A model generated the notes under the pieces. The model had not been told where the DNA came from. It was given only the letters and a program-made list of their open reading frames with translations, and ran no database searches. A stretch of DNA of 64,000 nucleotides from assembly GCA_018606645.1 (NCBI GenBank), contig JAGVRI010000014.1, positions 36,377-100,376 on the forward strand, written 5' to 3'. This DNA is from Chloroflexota bacterium. Its GTDB lineage: Bacteria; Chloroflexota; Anaerolineae; JAAYZQ01. Below are positions 24,447 to 32,557 of this stretch, piece after piece (the first letter of the stretch is position 1; every line of letters begins with the position of its first letter). The position numbers and the translations under genes were made by a program.

Positions 24447-25838
24447 TCAGCGGAGAGTCCTCGCCAACAGCTCCGCCCGCTGCCGATAATACCCTGTCGT
24501 ATCCAGATCCGACGCGCGCTGAAGGTGGCGCCGGGCCAGCGCATGCTGGCCAGTGCTGGCGTACAGGCTGCCCAGGTGGTAATGGGCGCTCACCAGATGC
24601 GGGTCCAACTTCAGCGCGTGGGTTAACGAGGCCACGGCTTGGCTGTATTGGCCGGTGAGGTGGTAGGCCCACCCCAGGAGGTCGTGGGCGCGGGCATCCT
24701 CCGGCGCCAGCGCGACCGCTTCCTGGGCCGCCGGCAACCCGCCCGCTTCCACGCGGTACAGATGGTCGAGGTAGAAATGAGCCAGGAGCAGACGGAACTC
24801 GATCTCCTGCGGAGCCACCTCCACCGCTGCCTGGTACCATTCTTCCGCACGGAGATACTCCCCTTGCTGGACAAAGGTCTCCCCCATCTCGATGCGCAAC
24901 GCGGCGTTCTCTGGATCGCGCTGAAGTGCCTCCCATAAGGCAGCCTGAGCGGCGGCCAGGTTCCCCACCCGGCGATAGTGAATGCCCAGAAAATAGTAGA
25001 CCAACACCGAATCGGGTTCGATTCGCAGAGCCGATTGGAGCAACTGCCCAGCCGTTCCGGTGTGGCCCATCTGATCCAGAGCGTGAGCCAGGTAGGCACG
25101 GGCTTCAGCATGGGTGGGGTCCAGTTGGACGGCGCGCTCCAGATGGGAGCGGGCCAGAGGAAGCTCGTTGCGCTGCAGGAAGGCGATCCCCAGTAGCAGA
25201 GCGCGCCGTGATGGATCGGGTTCGGCCTGCGCGGCGTCGAGCACGGCCAAGAGGTCCGTGTCATCTGCCAGACGGAGATGGTCGGCGGCGCGGTCGGGAT
25301 CATCGGCGATCAGCAGCCGACCGAGCAAGGAATGGATGGCCGATGCCTCTTCGGGGGTCGGGTGGCGCTCGAGCGCCCGTGTTAGGTAGGACACCGCCTC
25401 TTCCCAGGAGCCCTGGGCGATACTCCCCCGTCCCAGGGCGAGGAGAAGGCTTGCCTGGTTGGGAGCGAACTCCAGACCGCGCAACCATATCCCCATGGCG
25501 GCTGCCCAATCGCTGCGACCGGCATAGCTCTCGCCCAATCCGAGCAGAGCCGCTCCATGATCCCCGAGGCGATCCGCCTCGCGGAAGGCAATGGCCGCTT
25601 TGGTGAAGCGGTGTTGCGCTAGGAACACCTCCCCCATGCGCAACCAGGGCTGGGGAGCATCCATATTGAGAAGCGCGGCTTGCTGGTACGCATCCAAGGC
25701 TGCGCCATATTCAGCGGCGGCGCGGTGGGCCTCCGCACGGAGCATCGCCTCGGTGAAGGGACGAGGATAGGGCGTCAGGCCCAGCAGCAGGATCACCAGG
25801 GCAAGCTCGGTCAACCGGAGTCGAGCACGAACACTCAT
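24447..25838 (-). CDS. TPR-repeat protein with N-terminal membrane anchor
   Basis: 463 residues. A short basic start and hydrophobic stretch (LTELALVILLLGLTPYP) form a signal anchor; there is no lipobox. The rest is a chain of about eleven tetratricopeptide repeats (for example LLNMDAPQPWLRMGEVFLAQ, AVQLDPTHAEARAYLAHALD, ALKLDPHLVSAHYHLGSLYA). Such arrays are protein-binding scaffolds; no partner can be named. The start at 25838 is chosen because the promoter -10 box lies at 25863-25858. It is divergent from recF and convergent with the DUF2723 gene, whose stop is 9 bases away. Confidence 0.82.
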   Translation of the reverse strand: MSVRARLRLTELALVILLLGLTPYPRPFTEAMLRAEAHRAAAEYGAALDAYQQAALLNMDAPQPWLRMGEVFLAQHRFTKAAIAFREADRLGDHGAALLGLGESYAGRSDWAAAMGIWLRGLEFAPNQASLLLALGRGSIAQGSWEEAVSYLTRALERHPTPEEASAIHSLLGRLLIADDPDRAADHLRLADDTDLLAVLDAAQAEPDPSRRALLLGIAFLQRNELPLARSHLERAVQLDPTHAEARAYLAHALDQMGHTGTAGQLLQSALRIEPDSVLVYYFLGIHYRRVGNLAAAQAALWEALQRDPENAALRIEMGETFVQQGEYLRAEEWYQAAVEVAPQEIEFRLLLAHFYLDHLYRVEAGGLPAAQEAVALAPEDARAHDLLGWAYHLTGQYSQAVASLTHALKLDPHLVSAHYHLGSLYASTGQHALARRHLQRASDLDTTGYYRQRAELLARTLR

Positions 25839-25857
25839 CCCGTCTCTCTTGCCGCCG

Positions 25858-25886
25858 ATTGTAGCACAGATCGAGCCGGAAGACAA
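25858..25886 (-). promoter_or_regulatory. Promoter of TPR-protein gene
   Basis: On the minus strand TTGTCT (25886-25881), 17-bp spacer, TACAAT (25863-25858). The -35 box lies 12 bases from the divergent recF -35 box, so the two promoters probably compete or share control. Confidence 0.65.
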
Positions 25887-25898
25887 TTGTCGGAAGGT

Positions 25899-25927
25899 TT
25901 GTCCTGCCCTGAAGGATGTGCTATAAT
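25899..25927 (+). promoter_or_regulatory. Promoter giving leaderless recF mRNA
   Basis: TTGTCC (25899-25904), 17-bp spacer, TATAAT (25922-25927), 6 bases before the ATG at 25934. Confidence 0.7.
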
Positions 25928-25933
25928 CGCCCT

Positions 25934-27127
25934 ATGCGCCTGGTTCATCTGTCGCTGCACAATTTCCGTAATTATGTCCGACTAGAACTGGATCTTCCTC
26001 CCGGGGTCACGGTGCTGTTGGGGGACAATGCGCAGGGCAAGACCAATCTCCTCGAGGCGATCTACTACCTGGCGACCAGCCGTTCTCCCCACGCCACCTC
26101 TGATCGCGAGCTGGTCAACTGGCTGGCAGGTGAAACGGAGCCGCTGCCCTATGCTCGGCTGGTGGGGTCAGTGTCGCGCAGCGCCGGCGAGCTGACCATC
26201 GAGATCACCCTCATCCGACAGGAGAACCACGAGGCGCACTACCACAAGCAGATCCGGCTGAACGGCGTTCCCCGGCGAGCCATGGACCTGCTGGGACAGT
26301 TGAACGTCGTCCTGTTCCTGCCGGAAGATATCACCCTCGTCTCCGGCCCACCCGCCGGGCGCCGCCGCTATCTCGATGCGATGCTGTGCCAGATCAACTC
26401 GGCCTACTGCCGCGCGTTAGCGAGCTATAATCAGGTCGTGACCCAGCGCAACGCTCTGCTGCGGGACCTCCGGGAACGCGGCGGCGATCCGTCCCAGTTG
26501 ATCTTTTGGAACGAGCGCCTGGTAGACCACGGAACCTCTCTGGTCATCCAGCGGCAGAAAACCCTGACTACGCTGGATGGACTGGCCCACCGCATTCATA
26601 GCGAACTGACCGACGGCGCGGAGAGGCTGCATCTCCGTTACCTGCCCAGCGTAGGGGCGGTGGAAGGGCAGGACCCGGCGGCGGTGGCCGCTTCGTTCCA
26701 CAAACAGTTGGACGTATTGCGGCCCCGGGAGATCGCCGCCGGGGTCAGCCTCATCGGTCCTCACCGCGACGAGATCCGGTTTTTGCTCAGCGGCGTGGAT
26801 GCCGGCATTTACGGTTCACGGGGACAGCAACGCACCGTGGCGTTAACTCTCAAACTCGCCGAGGTAGAGCTCATGCGCCGCGAATCGGGCGAATATCCGG
26901 TGTTGCTCCTCGATGATATCCTGTCCGAACTGGATTCGCACCGCCGTCGGTTTTTGCTGCACCGTCTGGCCGTGCCCGATGGACCGCAGCAGACCATCAT
27001 CACCGCCACCGACCTGCACGTCCTGCCAGCGGCGTTCCTGCGCCACTGCCAACTCTGGCGGGTGAAACTGGGCCGGCTTGAGACGATACCCGAACCGGGC
27101 CCTTCAGCGGAACAGGAAAACCCCTGA
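25934..27127 (+). CDS. recF: DNA replication and repair protein RecF
   Basis: 397 residues, slightly longer than usual (about 360-370). RecF is an SMC-like ATPase that loads RecA at single-strand gaps together with RecO and RecR. The N-terminal HNFRNYVRLEL and Walker A GDNAQGKTNLLEAIYYLATS, the FLPEDITLVSGPPAGRRRYLD segment, RDEIRFLL and the Walker B/D-loop LLLDDILSELDSHRR are all present. The ATG at 25934 gives the usual MRLVHLSLHNFRNY start; an in-frame ATG at 25916 lies upstream of the -10 box. It is outside the usual dnaA-dnaN-recF-gyrB cluster, as is often the case in Chloroflexota. Confidence 0.95.
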   Translation: MRLVHLSLHNFRNYVRLELDLPPGVTVLLGDNAQGKTNLLEAIYYLATSRSPHATSDRELVNWLAGETEPLPYARLVGSVSRSAGELTIEITLIRQENHEAHYHKQIRLNGVPRRAMDLLGQLNVVLFLPEDITLVSGPPAGRRRYLDAMLCQINSAYCRALASYNQVVTQRNALLRDLRERGGDPSQLIFWNERLVDHGTSLVIQRQKTLTTLDGLAHRIHSELTDGAERLHLRYLPSVGAVEGQDPAAVAASFHKQLDVLRPREIAAGVSLIGPHRDEIRFLLSGVDAGIYGSRGQQRTVALTLKLAEVELMRRESGEYPVLLLDDILSELDSHRRRFLLHRLAVPDGPQQTIITATDLHVLPAAFLRHCQLWRVKLGRLETIPEPGPSAEQENP

Positions 27128-27159
27128 GGGCGCCGCCGCGGCGTTCAGGCAGTGAGCGA

Positions 27160-27492
27160 TTATCCCCACTTACCCTTGTTCATGTGACCTTGCAATTCAG
27201 CCTTGATCGACTGCTGCAAGATCTCTGCCTGCTCCATCGCTCGCTTAAAGATCCTGACACAGGGTGGATCGAGGTTGTCGTCGATGCCATCCTCGGCCAG
27301 ATCGATCACCTGCTCAAGCAGAGAGAACAGTTGCATGTGCAGGTTGTTGGTAAAGCGCGAGCGCTCTATCAATTCGGCGGCCTTCTCATCCAACTGGGTG
27401 TATTTCTCGCGCGGCGCCCCGCACTTTGGGCACGCCTCCGGTGGCTCTTCGCCATCCCACACATATCCACAAACGCCACATCGCCACATCAT
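27160..27492 (-). CDS. Rubredoxin-like metal-binding protein
   Basis: 110 residues. The N-terminus is a rubredoxin-type knuckle pair, CGVCGYVWDGEEPPEACPKCG, here split as CGVCGYVW and CPKCG, which binds iron or zinc through four cysteines. The remaining 75 residues are helical (RFTNNLHMQLFSLLEQVIDL, then a segment with a single Cys) and match no family I can name. AGGAGGTGTC precedes two adjacent ATGs (27492, 27489). It may pass electrons or bind metal; redox activity is inferred from the motif. It lies tail-to-tail with recF; the 32-base gap contains a GC-rich hairpin. Confidence 0.72.
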   Translation of the reverse strand: MMWRCGVCGYVWDGEEPPEACPKCGAPREKYTQLDEKAAELIERSRFTNNLHMQLFSLLEQVIDLAEDGIDDNLDPPCVRIFKRAMEQAEILQQSIKAELQGHMNKGKWG

Positions 27493-27545
27493 GACACCTC
27501 CTGATAAGATTTTCAAAATTCTCCCTGGCAAAGGATCGCCTTTCG

Positions 27546-28976
27546 CTAATAGGCGCCCTCGCCGATGATCACTTTGGGGATGGTCTTGAGCAAGATCTGG
27601 AGATCGAGCAAGGGAGACCAGTTCTCGATATAATAGAGATCGAGCAGAACCATTTCGTCGAATGTCAGTTCGCTGCGGCCGGATACCTGCCACAGGCCGG
27701 TCATCCCCGGAGCCACCTCAAGTCGTCGCTTGTGCCAGGGTTGGTAGCGCTGGACCTCATACGGGGGAGCCGGCCGCGGTCCCACCAGGCTCATGTGGCC
27801 CATCAAGACATTGAACAGTTGAGGCAGTTCATCCAGGCTGGTCCGACGCAGGAAACGGCCCACTCTCGTCACGCGCGGATCATCCCGAATCTTGAAAAAG
27901 ACGCCCTGCGCTTCGTTCTGTTCCAGCAGTTTCTCATGCTCGGCATCCGCGCCCTGGCGCATCGAGCGGAACTTGAAACAGGTGAACAGATGCTCCCCTT
28001 TCCCCACCCGGACCTGCCTGAAAAACACCGGGCCCGGCGAATCCAATCGAATAGCCAGGGCGATAATCGCAAAGAGCGGGAAAAGAAGCACCAGACCAAT
28101 CAAGGATACGACAATATCCACCGTCCGTTTGAACAGCAACTGACTTCCGCTAATAGTCATCTCCCTGACGCCGATCATTGGCACCCCGCCCAGGTATTCG
28201 ACATCCAGGTGGTTCAGCGGAATCTGAAAGATATCGGGGACGATTCGGACCCCAACGCCCTGGCGCTTGCACTGAGCCACGATGCCCATGATCTTGCGAT
28301 GGTACATCCACGGCAGAGTAATGACGACTTCATCAATCTCCAGTTCGTTCAGCAGGCGAGGGATGTTCGCAACGCTTCCCAAGGCCTGAAACCGCCCGAT
28401 GTTCATACTCCCCTTTTCTGGATCATCGTCCACAAAACCCACGATCTGATACCCCAGTTCTGGATGGGCGACCACGTTGCGCATGACCGTCCGCCCCACT
28501 TCGCCCACTCCGACGATGAGCAACCGCTCCACCCCCAATCCCTTCTTGCGAAGACGGTGAAGGATCATCCGCAGGAGGAGGCGGCTGATGGCCAGAAAGG
28601 TGGTGATCAGCACTCCCGCGTAGAAAAAGACCAACCGAGAATAGAGAAACGGGCGGAAGAAAAAGACGATGACAAAGATAACCAGGATAATGCCGGTTGC
28701 CGTTCCGGTCAGGATGCGGTATACTTCGTCAAACCAGGAACCTCCCCGGGGCTGGTTGTATACCCCGCCCAGCTTGTAAATGATCAGCAACAACACCGTC
28801 AAGGCTAGCGAGATCGGTAGAAAGGCCTGGTAGGGGACCTGATATGCTTCATCAACCTCTGCGAACCACTGCAGCTCGTAGCGCAGCCAATACGACACGG
28901 CAAAGGCCAGGTTGATCAGCAACACATCGACGATAGCGGTCGCAAGGGACAACCGTTTACGGTAGCGCTGGTACAT
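27546..28976 (-). CDS. Exopolysaccharide polyprenyl glycosylphosphotransferase (WcaJ/PglC superfamily)
   Basis: 476 residues. Five N-terminal helices, a CoA-binding-like Rossmann part ([17 protein letters not shown] and [11 protein letters not shown]), and a C-terminal bacterial sugar transferase domain: a membrane re-entrant segment, [26 protein letters not shown], the [20 protein letters not shown] signature with its catalytic Asp, LVGPRPAPP and [11 protein letters not shown]. It transfers a sugar 1-phosphate from a nucleotide sugar to undecaprenyl phosphate, the first step of exopolysaccharide or capsule assembly. It overlaps the end of the GT4 gene by 20 bases, so the two are co-translated. 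Confidence 0.93.
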   Translation of the reverse strand: MYQRYRKRLSLATAIVDVLLINLAFAVSYWLRYELQWFAEVDEAYQVPYQAFLPISLALTVLLLIIYKLGGVYNQPRGGSWFDEVYRILTGTATGIILVIFVIVFFFRPFLYSRLVFFYAGVLITTFLAISRLLLRMILHRLRKKGLGVERLLIVGVGEVGRTVMRNVVAHPELGYQIVGFVDDDPEKGSMNIGRFQALGSVANIPRLLNELEIDEVVITLPWMYHRKIMGIVAQCKRQGVGVRIVPDIFQIPLNHLDVEYLGGVPMIGVREMTISGSQLLFKRTVDIVVSLIGLVLLFPLFAIIALAIRLDSPGPVFFRQVRVGKGEHLFTCFKFRSMRQGADAEHEKLLEQNEAQGVFFKIRDDPRVTRVGRFLRRTSLDELPQLFNVLMGHMSLVGPRPAPPYEVQRYQPWHKRRLEVAPGMTGLWQVSGRSELTFDEMVLLDLYYIENWSPLLDLQILLKTIPKVIIGEGAY

Positions 28977-30132
28977 ACCGTTCGCCTTCCTTCTCCCGTA
29001 AGGCCCGTTGGTACGTCTCTACCGTGCCCTGCGCTGTCTCGCGCCAGGAAAAGCGTCGCGCCTGGGTCAATCCTTTCGCTCGCATCGTTTCGCGCAACTG
29101 GGGGTCTTGGAGTGCCCGTTCCAACGCCTCCGTCAGGGCCTCCGTGTCGGCAGGGTCCACCAACATTCCTGCTTCCCCAACGACTTCGGGTAACGACGAG
29201 GAGTTTGAGGCAATCACTGGCGTGCCGCAGGCCATCGCCTCCACGGGGGGCAGGCCAAACCCTTCATACAGGGACGGATACACGAACAGCTCGGCGGCAT
29301 TATACCACCCGGGCAGCTCTTCCGCCGGGACATAGCCGACATGCCGCACCTCATCTGTCAGGCCCAGGGCCTCAATACGGGCGAATACCTCATCATAGAG
29401 CCAGCCCGTTCCCCCGACCAGGAACAATGGAGGGCGGGGCCTGGAAAGACGGGCATAGGCCTCGATCAGTCGGTCCACATTCTTGCGGGGTTCCAAGGTG
29501 CCCACAAAGAGAAGAAACCGATCCGGAAGCCCGTGGGCGGTCCGGAACGCCGTCACTTCGGCTTCCGACCATGGGTGAAAGACTGGGTCCACGCCGTTAT
29601 AAACGACATCGATCTGGTCCGATGGCAGCCCATACCAGCGGATCAGGTCTCGCCTGGTGCTCTGGGACACAGCGATGATGCGGCGCGCTCGTCGCACCGA
29701 CAGGCGGGTAAAGAGAGCAAGATACCACCGATTCCACGGACGGAACCCCTGTGGGAAGAACAAGAAGCTCAGGTCATGGATGGTTAGCACCACCGGGCAA
29801 GAACCCCATAAGGGTCCCACAAAGGCCGGGGCGTGGAGCAGATCCAGCCTGAGGCGGCGGACTGCCACGGGTTGGACCCCTTGCTCCCATACCATCCGCA
29901 CCAGAGGATGGTGAGTGGGCCAGGAAGACGACCGGAACTGGATGCCAGGGACAACCATAGAGCGCCCATTGCCCACAAAGACTGTGTATCGGAACTGGGA
30001 ATGGACCTCAGGCAGACAGCGAAGCAAGTGGTAGAGGTACCAGTTGATCCCGGCGCTTCGATAGCTATGGACCAACGACAACAAATGGGCGTTCACTCCC
30101 ACGTGAATCGCCCGCCCGGTACTCTTTCGCAC
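28957..30132 (-). CDS. GT4-family glycosyltransferase
   Basis: 391 residues from the GTG at 30132. GT-B fold: N-terminal half with [11 protein letters not shown] and [13 protein letters not shown]-terminal half with [38 protein letters not shown] and the donor-binding [20 protein letters not shown] (EX7E). It is of the mannosyltransferase-like type used in exopolysaccharide assembly. The start is decided by the promoter: the ATG at 30141 overlaps the TATAAT box and cannot be transcribed if that is the -10, whereas the GTG sits 7 bases after it. The priming transferase follows. Confidence 0.88.
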   Translation of the reverse strand: MRKSTGRAIHVGVNAHLLSLVHSYRSAGINWYLYHLLRCLPEVHSQFRYTVFVGNGRSMVVPGIQFRSSSWPTHHPLVRMVWEQGVQPVAVRRLRLDLLHAPAFVGPLWGSCPVVLTIHDLSFLFFPQGFRPWNRWYLALFTRLSVRRARRIIAVSQSTRRDLIRWYGLPSDQIDVVYNGVDPVFHPWSEAEVTAFRTAHGLPDRFLLFVGTLEPRKNVDRLIEAYARLSRPRPPLFLVGGTGWLYDEVFARIEALGLTDEVRHVGYVPAEELPGWYNAAELFVYPSLYEGFGLPPVEAMACGTPVIASNSSSLPEVVGEAGMLVDPADTEALTEALERALQDPQLRETMRAKGLTQARRFSWRETAQGTVETYQRALREKEGERYVPALP

Positions 30133-30139
30133 AATGTCC

Positions 30140-30167
30140 ATTATACCACGAGATACCCTGGACGCAA
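30140..30167 (-). promoter_or_regulatory. Promoter giving leaderless GT4 mRNA
   Basis: On the minus strand TTGCGT (30167-30162), 16-bp spacer, TATAAT (30145-30140), with the GTG start at 30132. The -10 box overlaps the apparent upstream ATG. Confidence 0.6.
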
Positions 30168-30317
30168 CCCCCCACACGCTTCGGATCCTGGGCGTTCGCC
30201 CTGCACGAAATTCTACCACCAAACCGCCCGGCGCGCAAATCGGGGGATCGTGGACCGTCCCACGGTGCCTTGCAGATTTCTGGAGGGCATCACTATAAGG
30301 ATCGCCCAAGGCCTCAC

Positions 30318-30358
30318 CTGAAGGCTCTACTCCCTTTGCCCGGTAGTGGAGGCTTCAG
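30318..30358. repeat. 41-bp imperfect palindrome, relative of the 5667 and 48810 elements
   Basis: CTGAAGGCTCTACTCCC (30318-30334) pairs with GGTAGTGGAGGCTTCAG (30342-30358), 14 of 17 bases. The arm sequence is that of the dispersed palindrome but with the arms in the opposite order. It lies in the 370-bp gap between the divergent GT4 and PEBP genes, which otherwise holds only the two promoters. Confidence 0.6.
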
Positions 30359-30431
30359 CCGGATTGCTTGCTCCACCTGAACACTTACTACAACGGTATC
30401 GAGTCCCGCTCGGAACCGAATGTTCAGCGGG

Positions 30432-30460
30432 TTGACCTTGGACCGGGACTGGAGTATCAT
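30432..30460 (+). promoter_or_regulatory. Promoter of PEBP lipoprotein gene
   Basis: TTGACC (30432-30437), 17-bp spacer, TATCAT (30455-30460); about 35 bases of leader with the AAAGGAG ribosome site before the ATG at 30503. Confidence 0.7.
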
Positions 30461-30502
30461 ACCCTTTGCCGCATCTCACCACTGAATGGAAAGGAGAAGA
30501 TC

Positions 30503-31069
30503 ATGAGCCAGCGTCTGGGCTTCATCAGTTGGTTCCTGGGAGTGATGATCGTCCTGACAGCATGCCAGGGCGCCCGGCCGGAACCGTCCAAACCGGAGGC
30601 AGCGACCGCCGCTCTACGGCTGGAAAGCAGCGCCTTTTCGGCGGAAGGGTTGATCCCGAAGCAGTACACCTGCGATGGACAGGACCTCTCCCCTCCTCTG
30701 TCCTGGTCAGAGGCGCCGGCCGCCACCCAAAGCCTGGTGTTGATCTGCGACGACCCCGATGCCCCGATCGGCACCTGGGACCACTGGGTCCTGTTCAACA
30801 TCCCTCCTACCGTCCGCTCTCTGCCGGAAGGGATTCCGACCGAGGCGGAAGTGGTTGGGTTCGGAAGGCACGGCCTCAACAGTTGGAAGCGCCTGGGCTA
30901 TGGAGGACCTTGCCCGCCGCAGGGGTCCACGCACCGCTATTACTTTCGCCTGTATGCCTTGGACACGATGCTCGATCTGGAGGCAGGAGCCGGCAAAAAA
31001 GAGGTCGAACGGGCGATGGAAGGGCATGTCCTGGCCTCTGGAGAGTTGATGGGGCGCTTTGGCCGTTAG
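30503..31069 (+). CDS. YbhB/YbcL family (PEBP/Raf kinase inhibitor-like) lipoprotein
   Basis: 188 residues. A signal peptide with a lipobox (VLTACQG, Cys about 22) marks it as a lipoprotein. The mature part is a bacterial phosphatidylethanolamine-binding protein: IPKQYTCDGQDLSPPLSW, LICDDPDAPIGTWDHWVLFN, the GRHGLNSWKRLGYGGPCPPQ ligand pocket and THRYYFRLYALD. E. coli homologues YbhB and YbcL lack a firm role; binding of anionic ligands is expected. The start at 30503 is supported by AAAGGAGAAG. It stands alone between two dispersed repeats. Confidence 0.92.
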   Translation: MSQRLGFISWFLGVMIVLTACQGARPEPSKPEAATAALRLESSAFSAEGLIPKQYTCDGQDLSPPLSWSEAPAATQSLVLICDDPDAPIGTWDHWVLFNIPPTVRSLPEGIPTEAEVVGFGRHGLNSWKRLGYGGPCPPQGSTHRYYFRLYALDTMLDLEAGAGKKEVERAMEGHVLASGELMGRFGR

Positions 31070-31171
31070 AGGTCCTTGGGCGCAGCGATGTTGCGTCCCT
31101 GCTGCTTCTTCCCCCGCTCCGATTTGGGCAGGGGAAGGGTCAGCGGAGATGGAGTAGGGCTCAGGGGGGTG

Positions 31172-31204
31172 TCAACGAGTGGGAAACGAATAAATGAATG
31201 GGCG
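31172..31204. repeat. Third copy of the 34-bp dispersed repeat
   Basis: The sequence starting TCAACGAGTGGGAAACGAAT matches the copies at 10955 and 11067 with a few changes and one base fewer. It is also followed by a short GC hairpin (GGGCGCAGCACTGCGCCCC). A C-rich stretch lies just upstream at about 31100-31140. The gap 31070-31246 holds no gene. Confidence 0.65.
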
Positions 31205-31246
31205 CAGCACTGCGCCCCTGCTCTCTCCCTTGCTGACCCCTGGGGG

Positions 31247-32008
31247 TCAGCCAGCCCGGCCGGTGATATAGTCCTCGGTGATCTTTTGCGCCGGCTTGGT
31301 AAAAATCTGTTCGGTTGGGCCGTATTCGATCAACTCACCCAGCCAAAAGAAGCCGGTCCAGTCCGAAGCGCGCGCTGCCTGCTGCATATTGTGGGTGACA
31401 ATGACAATCGTATAGTTCTCCTCCAGCCGCCGCATCAATTCCTCGATGGCCAGCGTGGCCTCGGGGTCCAACGCGGAGCAGGGTTCATCCATCAGGATCA
31501 CTTCTGGTTCAACGGCCAGCACCCGAGCAATGCACAGCCGTTGCTGTTGGCCGGCATTCAGATTCAATGCGGACTGTTTCAGGTTCCCCTTGACCTCGTC
31601 CCAGAGGGCCGCCGCCTCAAGACTGTTGCGGACGATGTCATCCAGGCTGCGGCTCTTGTGCATCCCCAGGACCCGAGGGCCAAACGCTACATTGTCAAAG
31701 ATCGATTGAGGAAAGGGGTTCGGGCGCTGAAAGACCATGCCCACCCGCTGGCGGAGGTTGACCACGTCACATGTCGGCCCATAGATGTCCTGACCATCCA
31801 GCAGGACTTGACCGCTAATGCGCACGCCAGCAATGGTGTCGTTCATCCGGTTCAAACAGCGCAGAAAGGTGCTCTTGCCGCAACCTGATGGGCCAATCAG
31901 GGCCGTGATCTGCTTTTCCCTGATCGGAAGGGAAATCCCCTTCAGGGCGTGAAAGTCGCCGTAGAAGAGATGGAGGTCTTGGACACTCATCTTCTCGCGG
32001 TATGCCAT
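31247..32008 (-). CDS. pstB: Phosphate ABC transporter ATP-binding protein PstB (variant signature)
   Basis: 253 residues. Walker [10 protein letters not shown] (39-47), the PstB-typical [12 protein letters not shown] and [20 protein letters not shown], Walker [14 protein letters not shown] and the switch His in VTHNM are intact. The ABC signature, normally LSGGQ, reads LNAGQ (about 150-154) before QQRLCIARV. It would power phosphate uptake through PstC/PstA, but pstS, pstC and pstA are not adjacent and phoU is 23 kb away. The ATG at 32008 lies 7 bases after a TACAAT box, so the mRNA should be leaderless; longer in-frame versions would cover the promoter. Confidence 0.88.
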   Translation of the reverse strand: MAYREKMSVQDLHLFYGDFHALKGISLPIREKQITALIGPSGCGKSTFLRCLNRMNDTIAGVRISGQVLLDGQDIYGPTCDVVNLRQRVGMVFQRPNPFPQSIFDNVAFGPRVLGMHKSRSLDDIVRNSLEAAALWDEVKGNLKQSALNLNAGQQQRLCIARVLAVEPEVILMDEPCSALDPEATLAIEELMRRLEENYTIVIVTHNMQQAARASDWTGFFWLGELIEYGPTEQIFTKPAQKITEDYITGRAG

Positions 32009-32015
32009 GGTCTCG

Positions 32016-32044
32016 ATTGTAGCAAAGGGGAGTCGGAAAGTCAA
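32016..32044 (-). promoter_or_regulatory. Promoter giving leaderless pstB mRNA
   Basis: On the minus strand TTGACT (32044-32039), 17-bp spacer, TACAAT (32021-32016). No Pho-box-like direct repeat is obvious near it. Confidence 0.65.
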
Positions 32045-32181
32045 AGCCATGCCGGGTTCATGCCGGGGACCGCGGGAGCCGGAGGAGGAACCCCTCACAA
32101 GGGGCTTGCGGCGAAAGTCACCGCAAGCCCCCAAAGCGTTCTCATGCCCGGTGGGGCGCCCCGAGGGATGAAATCAGCCGA

Positions 32182-32212
32182 GACCTTCGAGGTCTACAAG
32201 ACCTCGAAGACC
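32182..32212. repeat. Inverted repeat hairpin upstream of pstB
   Basis: GACCTTCGAGGTCT (32182-32195) faces AGACCTCGAAGACC (32199-32212), and each arm is itself palindromic around TTCGAA-like centres. It lies just past the end of the small membrane protein gene at 32233, so it could end that transcript. No T-run follows. The rest of 32045-32232 shows no gene. Confidence 0.45.
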
Positions 32213-32232
32213 TCCTCAACGGGTCACACCCT

Positions 32233-32514
32233 TCAGTGGGTGCATGGCGTGGCCAAGGGGGTGCCGTCATGGTAGAGATTGGCCCACGCATAGACTGGCC
32301 AGAACGTGACGTCAAAGAACAGGCCCAATATGGGGGCAAATACCTCCGGCTCTACAAACTCGCCGCGAGCCATGCGCGCTTCCCGACAGGCGTCCAGCGC
32401 CTGCTTCCATGCCAGATGAAACCCAAGGCCCAACGCCAGGTAGACCAGGGCAACAGCCAGGAGGAGGAACAGGAGCCGGGAACCGATCTGACGCCGGCAG
32501 GACTTCCGGGTCAT
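32233..32514 (-). CDS. Small membrane protein of unknown function
   Basis: 93 residues from the ATG at 32514, with GGAGG 9 bases upstream; an in-frame upstream start has no ribosome site. A basic N-terminus (TRKSCRRQIGSR) is followed by a strong transmembrane helix (LLFLLLAVALVYLALGLGF), a short charged loop and a second, weaker hydrophobic stretch (VFAPILGLFFDVTFWPVYAW). I recognise no family. It follows the anti-sigma factor gene by 43 bases on the same strand and may belong to that operon. Confidence 0.6.
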   Translation of the reverse strand: MTRKSCRRQIGSRLLFLLLAVALVYLALGLGFHLAWKQALDACREARMARGEFVEPEVFAPILGLFFDVTFWPVYAWANLYHDGTPLATPCTH

Positions 32515-32557
32515 CGTTTCAAGCCTCCTGCTGGGGAGCCAGCCCACCCACCTGGTC

